Source of the DNA: JBBKWG01 sp037968835 | GTDB lineage: Bacteria > Pseudomonadota > Alphaproteobacteria > Rhodobacterales > Rhodobacteraceae | Length of the DNA: 9,719 nt | Assembly: GCA_037968835.1 (NCBI GenBank) | Contig: JBBKWG010000278.1 | Span: 1-9,719, forward strand | Direction of reading: 5' to 3' | Shown: positions 1 through 6,373 of the stretch, piece after piece | How positions within the stretch are numbered: the stretch's first letter is position 1 | Layout of the letters: each line of letters opens with the position of its first letter | Made by a program: the position numbers and the translations under genes | The notes under the pieces: model-generated | The model's database searches: none | Told to the model about the DNA's origin: nothing | The model's input: only the letters and a program-made list of their open reading frames with translations

Positions 1-141
1 GAAAGCGAAGGTGTGACCTCGTGGGCCGATGGCGCGGGCGTCGAATTGAAATTCCTCGGTGCGGCCGAAACTGCGGCGCTGATGCAGGAACTTGCGAGTT
101 TCTATCAGGATTACAAGGACCTCGCGGCAGCACCCGAGTAA
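1..141 (+). CDS. tctC: Tripartite tricarboxylate transporter solute-binding protein, TctC family (C-terminal fragment)
   Basis: Reading frame 1 is open from the window edge to a TAA at 139-141, giving 46 residues that end in ELASFYQDYKDLAAAPE. The fragment fits the last part of TctC/Bug periplasmic binding proteins: a short segment ending in a hydrophobic LG turn (VELKFLGAAET), then a long amphipathic helix that closes the protein. The family binds carboxylates, often aromatic or tricarboxylic acids, in the periplasm and delivers them to the TctAB membrane complex. The call rests largely on tctA lying 53 bases downstream on the same strand, because the fragment is too short to classify alone. 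The gene is cut by the window edge. No tctB (small four-helix subunit) lies between it and tctA, so tctB must be upstream, elsewhere or absent. Confidence 0.6.
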   Translation, partial: ESEGVTSWADGAGVELKFLGAAETAALMQELASFYQDYKDLAAAPE

Positions 142-149
142 ACGACAAG

Positions 150-175
150 GCGCGCCGTCTTCCACGACGGCGCGC
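150..175 (+). terminator. Strong hairpin between the binding-protein gene and tctA (terminator or attenuating stem-loop)
   Basis: GCGCGCCGTC (150-159) pairs perfectly with GACGGCGCGC (166-175) around a 6-base loop, forming a 10-bp GC-rich stem 8 bases after the tctC stop. It is followed only by TGTTTGAC, so the U tract is poor. Full termination is therefore doubtful. A stem-loop that partly terminates, or that protects the 3' end of the binding-protein message, would let the abundant binding protein outnumber the permease. This is inference from position and structure. Confidence 0.6.
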
Positions 176-194
176 TGTTTGACAGGGAATACCC

Positions 195-1712
195 ATGGGA
201 TTGGAAGCACTTCTCGACGCCGTTCTGGCGATCCTGAACGGTGGCAGCTTGGCCTATCTGGTTGCCGGCGTCCTGTTGGGACTTACCTTCGGCGTGATTC
301 CGGGGCTGGGTGGCACGACAGCGCTCGCGCTGCTGATCCCCGTTACCTACACGATGGAGCCGATCCAGGCGATGTACCTCGCGGGCGGCGTCATGGGGGC
401 GACATCGTTTGGCGGCTCGATCTCGGCAATTTTGCTCAATACTCCCGGCACCGCGCCCAATGCAGCGACCTGCTTTGACGGCTATCCGCTGGCGCGTCAG
501 GGCAAGGCCGGCCTCGCCATCGGGGCCTCTGCCACCGCCTCGGCCTTGGGCGGGCTGATCGGGCTGCTGACGCTCTTGTTGTTCATTCCCGTCGCGCGCG
601 AAGTTGTCCTAAGCTTTGGCTCGTCGGAGTTCTTCCTTTTGACAATACTCGGCCTCGCCGCAATCGCCGTCTCGGTGAAGGGCAAGTTGCTGCGCGGCCT
701 CATCGCGGCTTGCATCGGTCTGTTGCTCGCCTTTACCGGTGCCAACCAATTCACCGGAAACACCCGCTTTACCGGCGGCATCGACTATCTCTGGGACGGC
801 ATTCCATTGGTTCCGGCGCTCACCGGCCTGTTCGCAATCAGCCAGATGATCGAGTTGGCGCTGAAAGGCGGGTCGGTCGCAGACGAGGACGCGCGCGCAG
901 CGGCCTCGAAAATGAAGATATCGGGCGTCGGTGCCGGGATGATGGCCGTCTTTACCCACTGGCCCGTGCTGCTGCGCGGCTCCATCATCGGCACAATCAT
1001 CGGGGCCATCCCGGGTCTTGGTGGCACGGTCGCGGCCTTTCTCAGCTACTCTTCAACCGCCCAGACCGCCAAGGACCGCGACACCTTTGGCACCGGAAAC
1101 ATCAAGGGCGTGATCGCGCCCGAAGCCGCCAACAACGCCAAGGACGGCGGTTCGCTGATCCCGACTGTTGCTTTCGGCATACCGGGCAGCGCCGAAACCG
1201 CGATCTTTCTCGGCATCCTCGTGCTGCATGGGATGGAGCCGGGACCGTCGATCCTTTTGCAGAACGAACGCGAGATCTACGGCCTGATCGTGGCACTTAC
1301 GATGTCGGCCGTCGGAGCCTCGGTCATCGGTCTCATCCTCGCGCGGTTTCTCGTGTTGATCACACGGATCGACGTGAACATCGTGGTGCCGGTCGTGGTC
1401 GTCCTGTCACTGACCGGGGTCTACGTGCTTGAAGGCCGCATGGCCGACGTTCTGGTGACCGTGTTGATGGGCATCTTCGGATATCTGATGATCCGTTTCG
1501 ATTACCCGCGCCTGACCCTGGTGATCGCTTTCGTCCTCGGTGAAATCGCCGAACGCTCGTTCCACCAGGTGCGACTGATATCGGACGGGCAGGTAATCGA
1601 ATACATGCTGGGCCGCCCGATTTCGGTGTTCCTGATCGTCGCGACGTTCATCACCTTCCTGCTGCCTGCCATGCGAAAGGTCCGCTGGCGGCGTTCGGCG
1701 GTGTCGAAATGA
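195..1712 (+). CDS. tctA: Tripartite tricarboxylate transporter large permease TctA
   Basis: This 505-residue protein has the usual TctA length. It is the 10-12 helix inner-membrane subunit that moves a carboxylate, probably with sodium or proton symport, after delivery by the periplasmic TctC protein. The two family repeats are clear: GVIPGLGGTTA at residues 33-43 and GAIPGLGGTVA at 270-280. The conserved block APEAANNAKDGG...PGSAETAIFLG lies at about 308-340. Hydrophobic segments fill most of the chain, including about 18-36, 112-134, 146-182, 262-286, 364-390 and 396-412. The ATG at 195 has AGGG at 184-187 seven bases upstream. The substrate cannot be read from the sequence; the neighbouring catabolic genes suggest an aromatic or tricarboxylic acid. 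The gene ends in a 4-base ATGA overlap with the next gene, implying translational coupling. Confidence 0.95.
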   Translation: MGLEALLDAVLAILNGGSLAYLVAGVLLGLTFGVIPGLGGTTALALLIPVTYTMEPIQAMYLAGGVMGATSFGGSISAILLNTPGTAPNAATCFDGYPLARQGKAGLAIGASATASALGGLIGLLTLLLFIPVAREVVLSFGSSEFFLLTILGLAAIAVSVKGKLLRGLIAACIGLLLAFTGANQFTGNTRFTGGIDYLWDGIPLVPALTGLFAISQMIELALKGGSVADEDARAAASKMKISGVGAGMMAVFTHWPVLLRGSIIGTIIGAIPGLGGTVAAFLSYSSTAQTAKDRDTFGTGNIKGVIAPEAANNAKDGGSLIPTVAFGIPGSAETAIFLGILVLHGMEPGPSILLQNEREIYGLIVALTMSAVGASVIGLILARFLVLITRIDVNIVVPVVVVLSLTGVYVLEGRMADVLVTVLMGIFGYLMIRFDYPRLTLVIAFVLGEIAERSFHQVRLISDGQVIEYMLGRPISVFLIVATFITFLLPAMRKVRWRRSAVSK

Positions 1713-2320
1713 GCGATCTTGACCACTGGGAAGCGCGCTATGCGATCGAGGGCTATCATTTCGGCACCGCGCCCAATGTCTTTCTCGCGCGTCAAGCGCA
1801 CCTGTTCAAAGCCGGGATGGAGGTTCTCGCAATCGCCGATGGCGAAGGGCGCAATGGCGTATGGCTGGCAGAACAGGGGTGCAAAGTGACCAGCCAGGAC
1901 TTTTCGCCCTCGGCGCAGGAGAAGGCCGAGCAACTCGCCAAGGACATGGGCGTGGGCGTGGACGTGACGTTCGAAAGGTCCGATCTGACTGCGCGAGACT
2001 GGAAGCCCGACACCTATGACGCGGTTGTCGGCATATTCTTCCAGTTCCTCTCGCCGACCAATCGGAAAGCCGTTTTCGAGGGTATCCGCAGGACAGTCAA
2101 ACCGGGTGGTCTGGTGTTGATCGAGGGCTATGGGCAAAAGCAGATCGACTATGAAACAGGCGGGCCGAAAGTTCTTGAAAATCTCTATACCGAAGACCTG
2201 TTGCGCGACGCCTTCGCCGATTTTTCTGCGGTGGAGGTCAACGCCTACGACGCTGAGGTCTCCGAAGGCAGGGGACATAACGGGCTGTCCGCACTCGTCG
2301 ATTTCGTCGGGCGGCGCTAA
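1709..2320 (+). CDS. Class I SAM-dependent methyltransferase (TehB-like)
   Basis: A 203-residue Rossmann-fold methyltransferase. SAM-binding motif I is VLAIADGEGRNG at residues 39-50. The acidic ribose-binding residue after strand 2 is D64 (TSQDFS). A motif-II-like YDAVVGIFFQF is at 103-113, and the post-motif KPGGLVLIEGYG at 131-142. Length and motifs resemble the small TehB/thiopurine-methyltransferase-like family common in alphaproteobacteria. The acceptor is unknown; candidates are a small thiol, a metalloid such as tellurite, or an aromatic acid. The ATG overlaps the tctA stop (ATGA, 1709-1712) and has no strong ribosome binding site, so it is probably translated by coupling to tctA. A convergent gene begins 30 bases after its stop. 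A role in the pathway cannot be assumed from position alone. Confidence 0.88.
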   Translation: MSDLDHWEARYAIEGYHFGTAPNVFLARQAHLFKAGMEVLAIADGEGRNGVWLAEQGCKVTSQDFSPSAQEKAEQLAKDMGVGVDVTFERSDLTARDWKPDTYDAVVGIFFQFLSPTNRKAVFEGIRRTVKPGGLVLIEGYGQKQIDYETGGPKVLENLYTEDLLRDAFADFSAVEVNAYDAEVSEGRGHNGLSALVDFVGRR

Positions 2321-2342
2321 ATTGTAGGTCTGAATGGTGACA

Positions 2343-2367
2343 AAGCGCCTCTACTCCGCGGGCGCTT
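2343..2367 (-). terminator. Hairpin at the convergent methyltransferase/Rieske junction
   Basis: AAGCGCC (2343-2349) and GGCGCTT (2361-2367) can pair as a 7-bp stem around an 11-base loop that contains the Rieske stop codon. Read on the minus strand, the stem is followed by TGTCACC, giving only a three-U run. It may be a weak terminator for the Rieske gene, or act on both converging transcripts. Confidence 0.4.
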
Positions 2368-2677
2368 CAATCACTACATGGCTCTCGTGCGCAATCACCT
2401 TGTAGGATTTTAACGCAACGATACAGGGCGGCCCCACCACTTCGCCGTTGCGGATATCGAACTGACCCTGATGGAAATCGCACTCGATGACGTGGCCCTC
2501 AAGATATCCCTCGGACATCTCTCCGGGTCCATGCGTGCATGCGTTGTCGGTAACATAGAAATCGCCGTCGACGTGATAGACCGCCAATTCCAGATCGCCG
2601 TGTTCGACCTTGATGACCTCGCCCTCCGCGACGTCCGCCTTTGCGCACAGCTCGATCAAGTTTTCCGCTCCGTCCAT
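2351..2677 (-). CDS. Rieske-type [2Fe-2S] ferredoxin
   Basis: A 108-residue single-domain soluble Rieske protein. The cluster ligands are complete: C47-T-H49 in ACTHGPG and C66-DF-H69 in CDFHQGQFD, with 16 residues between the pairs. The tail pattern GPPC..ALKSYKV is normal for the family. Such proteins carry single electrons from a reductase to Rieske oxygenases or O-demethylases; no matching oxygenase or reductase lies in the window. The chosen start (ATG at 2675-2677, minus strand) has AGGG seven bases upstream and gives the standard length. A much longer in-frame opening to 3526 is only a shadow of the cupin gene. It is divergent from the cupins across a 144-base region with a palindromic operator candidate, so it is probably co-regulated with them. 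Confidence 0.93.
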   Translation of the reverse strand: MDGAENLIELCAKADVAEGEVIKVEHGDLELAVYHVDGDFYVTDNACTHGPGEMSEGYLEGHVIECDFHQGQFDIRNGEVVGPPCIVALKSYKVIAHESHVVIEAPAE

Positions 2678-2752
2678 GTCCGAACCCTGTCGCCGATTGA
2701 ACCCGAAATTTAACGCGCCAGCGCGCCTGAAAAAGCCCGGGAATCCAAACTG

Positions 2753-2767
2753 TTCCACATAGAGGAA
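2753..2767. promoter_or_regulatory. Operator candidate, TTCC-N7-GGAA inverted repeat (copy 1)
   Basis: TTCCACATAGAGGAA lies in the middle of the divergent Rieske/cupin region. It matches the element at 9219-9233 (TTCCATATAACGGAA) at 12 of 15 positions, including both arms. The arm sequence and spacing resemble binding sites of IclR-family regulators, which often control aromatic catabolism. No regulator gene is present in the window, so the protein that binds here is inferred. Confidence 0.55.
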
Positions 2768-2808
2768 TGTTGTTCTGCAGTGCGCCATCTGATAGATCTT
2801 TTCCAGAC

Positions 2809-2814
2809 GGGAGG
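2809..2814 (+). promoter_or_regulatory. Ribosome binding site fixing the first cupin start
   Basis: GGGAGG lies seven bases before the ATG at 2822. It favours this start over an in-frame alternative start codon at 2780, which lacks such a site. Confidence 0.8.
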
Positions 2815-2821
2815 ACTTTTG

Positions 2822-3433
2822 ATGAACAAGAAAACCGACGGCGCGCCGGACGCCGAAAAAGAGCCTGAGATCGGACCGGCTGGCTATTACCACAGCCAAA
2901 AGGATCGGATCTTCGTGCGGGCCATCCAGGGCGAATATAACCTTCAGTGGGAACTGGACCGCCTGCGAGCTATGCCGCGCGTGCGCAAGGCAAAGGAGAT
3001 CAAGTTCGTCGATGGTCCCCAGGCGTATTCGCGCCACTATGTCGAACCGAAAGACGGGATCAGCCAGCTTTTTCACCTCCACCTTGAGGAATACGGACCC
3101 GGCGGCAAAAGCCAGAAGCACGGCCATGTCAACGAAGCCGCGTTCTACATCCTCGACGGTGAAGGCTACGAGATCCACGACGACGTCCGCTACGACTGGA
3201 AGGCGGGCGACGTGGCGATCGTTCACAACAACTGCGTCCACCAACATTTCAACGCCTCCGACAGCAAGCCCGCCCGTGCGCTGGTGCTGAAGACCAAACC
3301 GATGTTCGTCTTCATGAATATGCTGTTCCAAAAGACGGTAGAGCCGCGCGACACCACGCCCGCCTCGGGTGGCGAAGGCTTCGAGGTGCGCGAAGAAGAA
3401 CACGATCACAACCATCCCGAGGAGGGCTACTGA
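2822..3433 (+). CDS. Cupin protein, gentisate-dioxygenase-like, first of a tandem pair
   Basis: A 203-residue single-cupin protein. Motif 1 is GGKSQKHGHVNEAAFYILDG with H100 and H102; the position where many cupins place a metal-binding Glu (106) is Ala. Motif 2 is AGDVAIVHNNCVHQHFN with H140 and N144. A three-His site without Glu, and the H-x-H-x-N form of motif 2, are as in gentisate 1,2-dioxygenase-type ring-cleavage enzymes, which are larger two-cupin proteins. A basic, charged N-terminal region (residues 1-70) precedes the barrel, and the acidic C-terminus carries HDHNH at 194-198. It overlaps the next cupin by one base (TGATG). The two share the pattern K-H-x-H, E-G-Y-x-x-H, A-G-D-V and H-Q-H-F-N-A, so they are paralogs and may form a hetero-oligomer. 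An iron-dependent dioxygenase is plausible but not proven. Confidence 0.82.
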   Translation: MNKKTDGAPDAEKEPEIGPAGYYHSQKDRIFVRAIQGEYNLQWELDRLRAMPRVRKAKEIKFVDGPQAYSRHYVEPKDGISQLFHLHLEEYGPGGKSQKHGHVNEAAFYILDGEGYEIHDDVRYDWKAGDVAIVHNNCVHQHFNASDSKPARALVLKTKPMFVFMNMLFQKTVEPRDTTPASGGEGFEVREEEHDHNHPEEGY

Positions 3434-4038
3434 TGGCATGGGACGAATCCGCGGTCTGGATCGACGGAACCGAAAATCAGCCGCTTTATCAGGAACTTCT
3501 CGACGACGCCGCCGCACGACCGGCACGCGACGCCGAACGCAAGAAGGTGGTCCATCCCCATGAAATGCCGTGGGAAATGGCGCGTCAGGGGCTGCTTAAG
3601 CACCTTATCAACGAGGGCATGAACACCCGGATGGAGACGGTCGACGCCTATATGCAAATCGTGCCGCCGGGTTCGAAATCGGGCAAGCATCGGCATCTGG
3701 CCGAGGAATGTCTCTACGTGGTCGAGGGCAAGGGTTATGATGAACATCGCGACTGCGACGTGGAAATCACCGACACTTATTTCTGGAAGCCGCAGGACAA
3801 GATTTCCCGTTGGGAATACGAGGCGGGCGACGTGATCTACATTCCGCCGAACACGATCCACCAGCATTTCAACGCCGATCCGGATCGCCCGTTGCGCCTG
3901 ATCTCGTGCATCAATCGCATCTTCAAGCAATGCGGGCTGAACGATCTTGAGCAGATCGAGGACGCGCCGGAATATGATTCATCGGTCACCCTGACTCCCG
4001 AATTGATCCGGGATTACCTCAGGGGAAAGTCCGGCTGA
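3433..4038 (+). CDS. Cupin protein, gentisate-dioxygenase-like, second of a tandem pair
   Basis: A 201-residue cupin, paralogous to its upstream neighbour. Motif 1 is PPGSKSGKHRHLAEECLYVVEG with H86, H88 and E92, so it keeps the Glu ligand missing in the first cupin. Motif 2 is AGDVIYIPPNTIHQHFN with H143 and N147. Before the barrel, the segment HPHEMPWEMARQGLLKHL (41-58) followed by GMNTRMETVDAYMQ resembles the region ahead of the cupin in gentisate-dioxygenase-like proteins. The ATG at 3433 has GGAGGG six bases upstream (3421-3426) and overlaps the previous stop by one base, so the pair is translated together. Likely role: a metal-dependent ring-cleavage or related oxygenase subunit. Alternatives are an isomerase or a non-catalytic partner. 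Confidence 0.83.
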   Translation: MAWDESAVWIDGTENQPLYQELLDDAAARPARDAERKKVVHPHEMPWEMARQGLLKHLINEGMNTRMETVDAYMQIVPPGSKSGKHRHLAEECLYVVEGKGYDEHRDCDVEITDTYFWKPQDKISRWEYEAGDVIYIPPNTIHQHFNADPDRPLRLISCINRIFKQCGLNDLEQIEDAPEYDSSVTLTPELIRDYLRGKSG

Positions 4039-4052
4039 CAGGCTGAGCGCGC

Positions 4053-5021
4053 ATGTTCGGCGCACTCTGTGCTTTGGCTTCGGCGGCGTTCTTTGGACTG
4101 AATAACGCCGCTGTCCGCAAGGGCGTCATCAAGGGATCGGTCCTTCAAGGACTTGCGATCACCGTGCCCTTCGGCGTGCCGTTCTTCCTCGCCTTCGCGG
4201 CTTTCATGGGCGGCTTCGAGGCCATGCGCGGCTGGGGCGTCGCGCCCTGGATCTGGATGGCGCTTGCGGGTGTCGTCCACTTCGTGATCGGCCGATACGG
4301 CAACTACCGCGCGACGCAGACGCTTGGCTCGACACTCTCGACCCCGATCCAGCAGCTTTCGATCCTCGTCGCGCTGGTCCTCGCGATCCTGTTTCTCGAT
4401 GAGACGGTGAATGCGGTGAATCTCTTTGGCATCGGGCTCGTAGTCGTCGGTCCAATGCTGCTGGTGCGGCGGCGTGGAATCGTGTCATCCGCCGGGAAGG
4501 CCAAGGGGTTCGAGCCGCAATACGGACCCGGTCTGTTCTGGGGCGCGGTCTGCGCACTCGGTTACGGAACCAGCCCGCTGCTTGTCGCTCTCGGCATCGG
4601 CGACGGGGGAATACCCGCCAGTATCGGCGGGGTGTTCGTATCGTATGTGGCCGCAACGATCGTGGTAGTTGTCTGGATAATCGCCGCAGGCGGGCGCAGT
4701 CACCTCGGCGCGTTCGACCGCGGCTCGACGCGGTGGTTTCTGCTGTCGGCTCTGTTCGTGGCGATGTCGCAGTTCTTCCGTTACATCGCGCTTGCGGTGG
4801 CGCCGGTTTCCGTGGTCGTGCCGATCCAGCGCCTGTCGGTGGTGTTCCGGATGATCTTCAACGCACTCATCAATCGCGAGCACGAGGTTTTCGACCGCTG
4901 GATCGTAGTTGCGATACTTCTGTCGGTGGTTGGTGCGGTCGCCCTAGCCGGCGATACCGAAATGTTGCTGGGCTGGATCGGAATTGATGGGGCAGAGTGG
5001 CTGTCACGCCCGCTCATGTAA
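4053..5021 (+). CDS. EamA/DMT-superfamily permease
   Basis: A 322-residue inner-membrane protein with about ten hydrophobic helices arranged as two EamA repeats, about 1-138 and 158-300. The first repeat ends in the typical TPIQQLSILVALVLAILFLDE...FGIGLVVVGPMLL pattern (97-137). The second has the matching APVSVVVPIQRLSVVFRMIFN (250-270) followed by a regulatory-looking charged stretch. Members export or import metabolites such as amino acids, organic acids or sugars; the substrate here is unknown. The gap from the second cupin stop is 14 bases, so it is part of the cupin operon and may move the substrate or a product. The start has only a weak upstream GAG, suggesting reinitiation after the cupin. 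Confidence 0.85.
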   Translation: MFGALCALASAAFFGLNNAAVRKGVIKGSVLQGLAITVPFGVPFFLAFAAFMGGFEAMRGWGVAPWIWMALAGVVHFVIGRYGNYRATQTLGSTLSTPIQQLSILVALVLAILFLDETVNAVNLFGIGLVVVGPMLLVRRRGIVSSAGKAKGFEPQYGPGLFWGAVCALGYGTSPLLVALGIGDGGIPASIGGVFVSYVAATIVVVVWIIAAGGRSHLGAFDRGSTRWFLLSALFVAMSQFFRYIALAVAPVSVVVPIQRLSVVFRMIFNALINREHEVFDRWIVVAILLSVVGAVALAGDTEMLLGWIGIDGAEWLSRPLM

Positions 5022-5032
5022 CCGTGCGGGGT

Positions 5033-5257
5033 TCAGGCGGCGCGCACGGCATCCATCGCAACGCGCGCCAGTTCCGTGCGCGCAACGCCGAGGCGATCGA
5101 GTTCTGCATCCGATTTCGCAGCCAATGCCGTGTAAACCTGATAGACCTTGAAGCCCAAGACCAACCCGAAAAAATCAAACTTAACCGGCCCTTGCAAGAT
5201 GCCGTCGAGAAAGGTGCGGAGGTCGCTGCCCTGCGAATTTGTTGCTGCCATTGTCAT
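5033..5257 (-). CDS. Small DUF1127-like protein
   Basis: A 74-residue protein whose C-terminal part, SDAELDRLGVARTELARVAMDAV (49-71), resembles the end of the DUF1127 domain, where a short basic helix is followed by an S-D-x-E-L-x-R-L-G-hydrophobic-x-R motif. The middle (27-46) is hydrophobic and aromatic (FDFFGLVLGFKVYQVYTAL). DUF1127 proteins are common in Rhodobacterales, and at least one Rhodobacter member is an RNA-binding protein acting on small RNAs. Whether this one does is unknown. The ATG at 5255-5257 (minus strand) is preceded by AAAGGAG (5268-5274) at 10 bases. A second ATG two codons later is an alternative start. It converges on the EamA gene with an 11-base gap and is separated from ligJ by a hairpin, so it is probably its own transcript. 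Confidence 0.65.
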   Translation of the reverse strand: MTMAATNSQGSDLRTFLDGILQGPVKFDFFGLVLGFKVYQVYTALAAKSDAELDRLGVARTELARVAMDAVRAA

Positions 5258-5284
5258 TTCGGAAACACTCCTTTGCTGCAATGC

Positions 5285-5312
5285 AACATAGGAATAATTT
5301 GCTTGAATACAA
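5285..5312 (-). promoter_or_regulatory. Candidate sigma-70 promoter of the DUF1127-like gene
   Basis: On the minus strand, TTGTAT (5312-5307) and TATGTT (5290-5285) are separated by 16 bases. The ribosome binding site AAAGGAG begins about 11 bases further on. The region is AT-rich compared with its surroundings. The match is fair, not perfect. Confidence 0.45.
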
Positions 5313-5320
5313 TGGCTTTT

Positions 5321-5346
5321 GCGGCGTAGCAAAGCTGCTATGCCGC
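5321..5346 (-). terminator. Stem-loop after ligJ
   Basis: GCGGCGTAGCA (5321-5331) and TGCTATGCCGC (5336-5346) pair over 11 positions, one of them a non-Watson-Crick pair, around a 4-base loop. The stem starts 10 bases after the ligJ TAG. On the minus strand it is followed by AAAAGCC rather than a U tract. It may mark the operon end or stabilise the message instead of being a classical intrinsic terminator. Confidence 0.45.
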
Positions 5347-5356
5347 AGGTGCAAAG

Positions 5357-6373
5357 CTACCGCCAGCGAGCTGCCAGCGCCGTGTCGAGTCGCGGAAATA
5401 CCCGCCGCGCATTGCCCTCGAATACCTTCGCGCGGTCACTTTCCGACAGATCGAGCGCGTCGATATACCGCTTGGTGTCGTCGAAGTTGTGCCCGGTCTC
5501 GGGGTCGATGCCCTTGACCGCCCCGAACATTTCAGAGGCGAACAAGATGTTGTCGACGTCGATCACCTTGAACAGGCAGTCAATTCCCGCCTGATGATAG
5601 ACGCAGGTGTCGAAGTAGACGTTGCGCATGACGTGCTCGCGCAGCGGCGGCTTGCCCATCATGTCAGCCAGTCCCCTGTAGCGACCCCAGTGATAGGGCA
5701 CAGCACCCCCACCGTGCGGAATTATCAGCCGCAGCTCGGGGAAGTCGGCAAACAGATCGCCCTGCAGGAATTGCATGAAGGCGGTTGTGTCGGCGTTGAT
5801 GTAATGCGCGCCGGTCATGTGGAAATTCGGATTGCACGACCCCGAGACATGGATCATCGCTGGCACGTCCAACTCGACCATCTTGGCGAAAAACGGATAC
5901 CAGGCCCGGTCCGTCAGCGGCACGCCGGTCCACATCCCGCCCGATGGGTCGGGGTTGAGGTTGCAGCCGACAAATCCAAGATCGACGCAGCGTTCCAACT
6001 CCTCGATGGCGTTGGCAATCGGGGCGGCGGGATTTTGCGGCAACTGACAGACGCCGATGAAATTGTCTGGGAATAACTGCGTGACTCGGTGGATCATATC
6101 GTTGCAATGCCGGGTCCAGGACTGCGACACCGCCTCGTCGCCGATGTGATGGCCCATGCCGCTGGCACGCGGACTGAAGATCGTCATGTCCGCGCCGCGA
6201 TCCTTCAGCGCCTGAAGTTGATTGGCCTCGACGCTTTCGCGGATCGCGTCGTCTGAAATCTCGGGGAAATCCGGCATCGCTTCGCCGGCATCGAACGCCG
6301 CAACCTGCGCCTTGCGGAAATCCATGAACGGCTTCGGCTCGGTTGTGTAGTGTCCGTGGCAGTCGATGATCAC
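5357..6373 (-). CDS. ligJ: 4-oxalomesaconate hydratase, LigJ type (amidohydrolase superfamily)
   Basis: A 338-residue amidohydrolase-fold enzyme that closely follows the Sphingobium LigJ sequence as remembered: IIDCHGHYTT at the start, FSPRASGMGHHIGD (66-79), NLNPDPSGGMWT (138-149), MIHVSGSCN (173-181), IPHGGGAVPYHWGR (218-231), LFASEMFGAV (277-286) and EGNARRVFPRLD near the end. Metal and catalytic candidates are H6, H8, H175, H220 and E281; H175, H220 and E281 sit three positions below H178, H223 and E284 of LigJ. The enzyme hydrates 4-oxalomesaconate to 4-carboxy-4-hydroxy-2-oxoadipate using zinc, in protocatechuate 4,5-cleavage and gallate degradation. The GTG at 6373 is chosen because GGGAGG lies seven bases upstream and the protein then begins like LigJ. 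It overlaps the aldolase stop as GTGA. It is last in the four-gene operon. Confidence 0.93.
   Translation of the reverse strand: MIIDCHGHYTTEPKPFMDFRKAQVAAFDAGEAMPDFPEISDDAIRESVEANQLQALKDRGADMTIFSPRASGMGHHIGDEAVSQSWTRHCNDMIHRVTQLFPDNFIGVCQLPQNPAAPIANAIEELERCVDLGFVGCNLNPDPSGGMWTGVPLTDRAWYPFFAKMVELDVPAMIHVSGSCNPNFHMTGAHYINADTTAFMQFLQGDLFADFPELRLIIPHGGGAVPYHWGRYRGLADMMGKPPLREHVMRNVYFDTCVYHQAGIDCLFKVIDVDNILFASEMFGAVKGIDPETGHNFDDTKRYIDALDLSESDRAKVFEGNARRVFPRLDTALAARWR

Larger units (their letters stand above)
2678..2821. promoter_or_regulatory. Divergent promoter region between Rieske ferredoxin and cupin genes
   Basis: This 144-base region must drive transcription both ways. On the plus strand, TTGTTC (2770-2775) and TAGATC (2793-2798) are 17 bases apart and could be a weak -35/-10 pair. 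On the minus strand a T-rich stretch facing TTAAAT/TAAATT near 2708-2713 could serve the Rieske gene. All are weak matches. The clearest element is the inverted repeat at 2753-2767, listed separately, just upstream of the putative plus-strand -35. Confidence 0.45.

Noticed and set aside
1502..2278. 258-residue open frame on the minus strand opposite the methyltransferase
   Set aside because: It is antisense to clear coding sequence with SAM motifs, has no recognisable domain and no ribosome binding site; it reflects high-GC codon bias.
2678..3526. Long upstream in-frame extension of the Rieske protein on the minus strand, giving 391 residues
   Set aside because: The extension runs opposite the first cupin gene and crosses the divergent promoter region. 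It has no family features, while the 108-residue form has a ribosome binding site and normal Rieske length.
3804..3816. TTCCCGTTGGGAA palindrome
   Set aside because: It lies inside the second cupin gene and has a five-base, not seven-base, spacing between TTCC and GGAA, so it is unlikely to be a copy of the operator.
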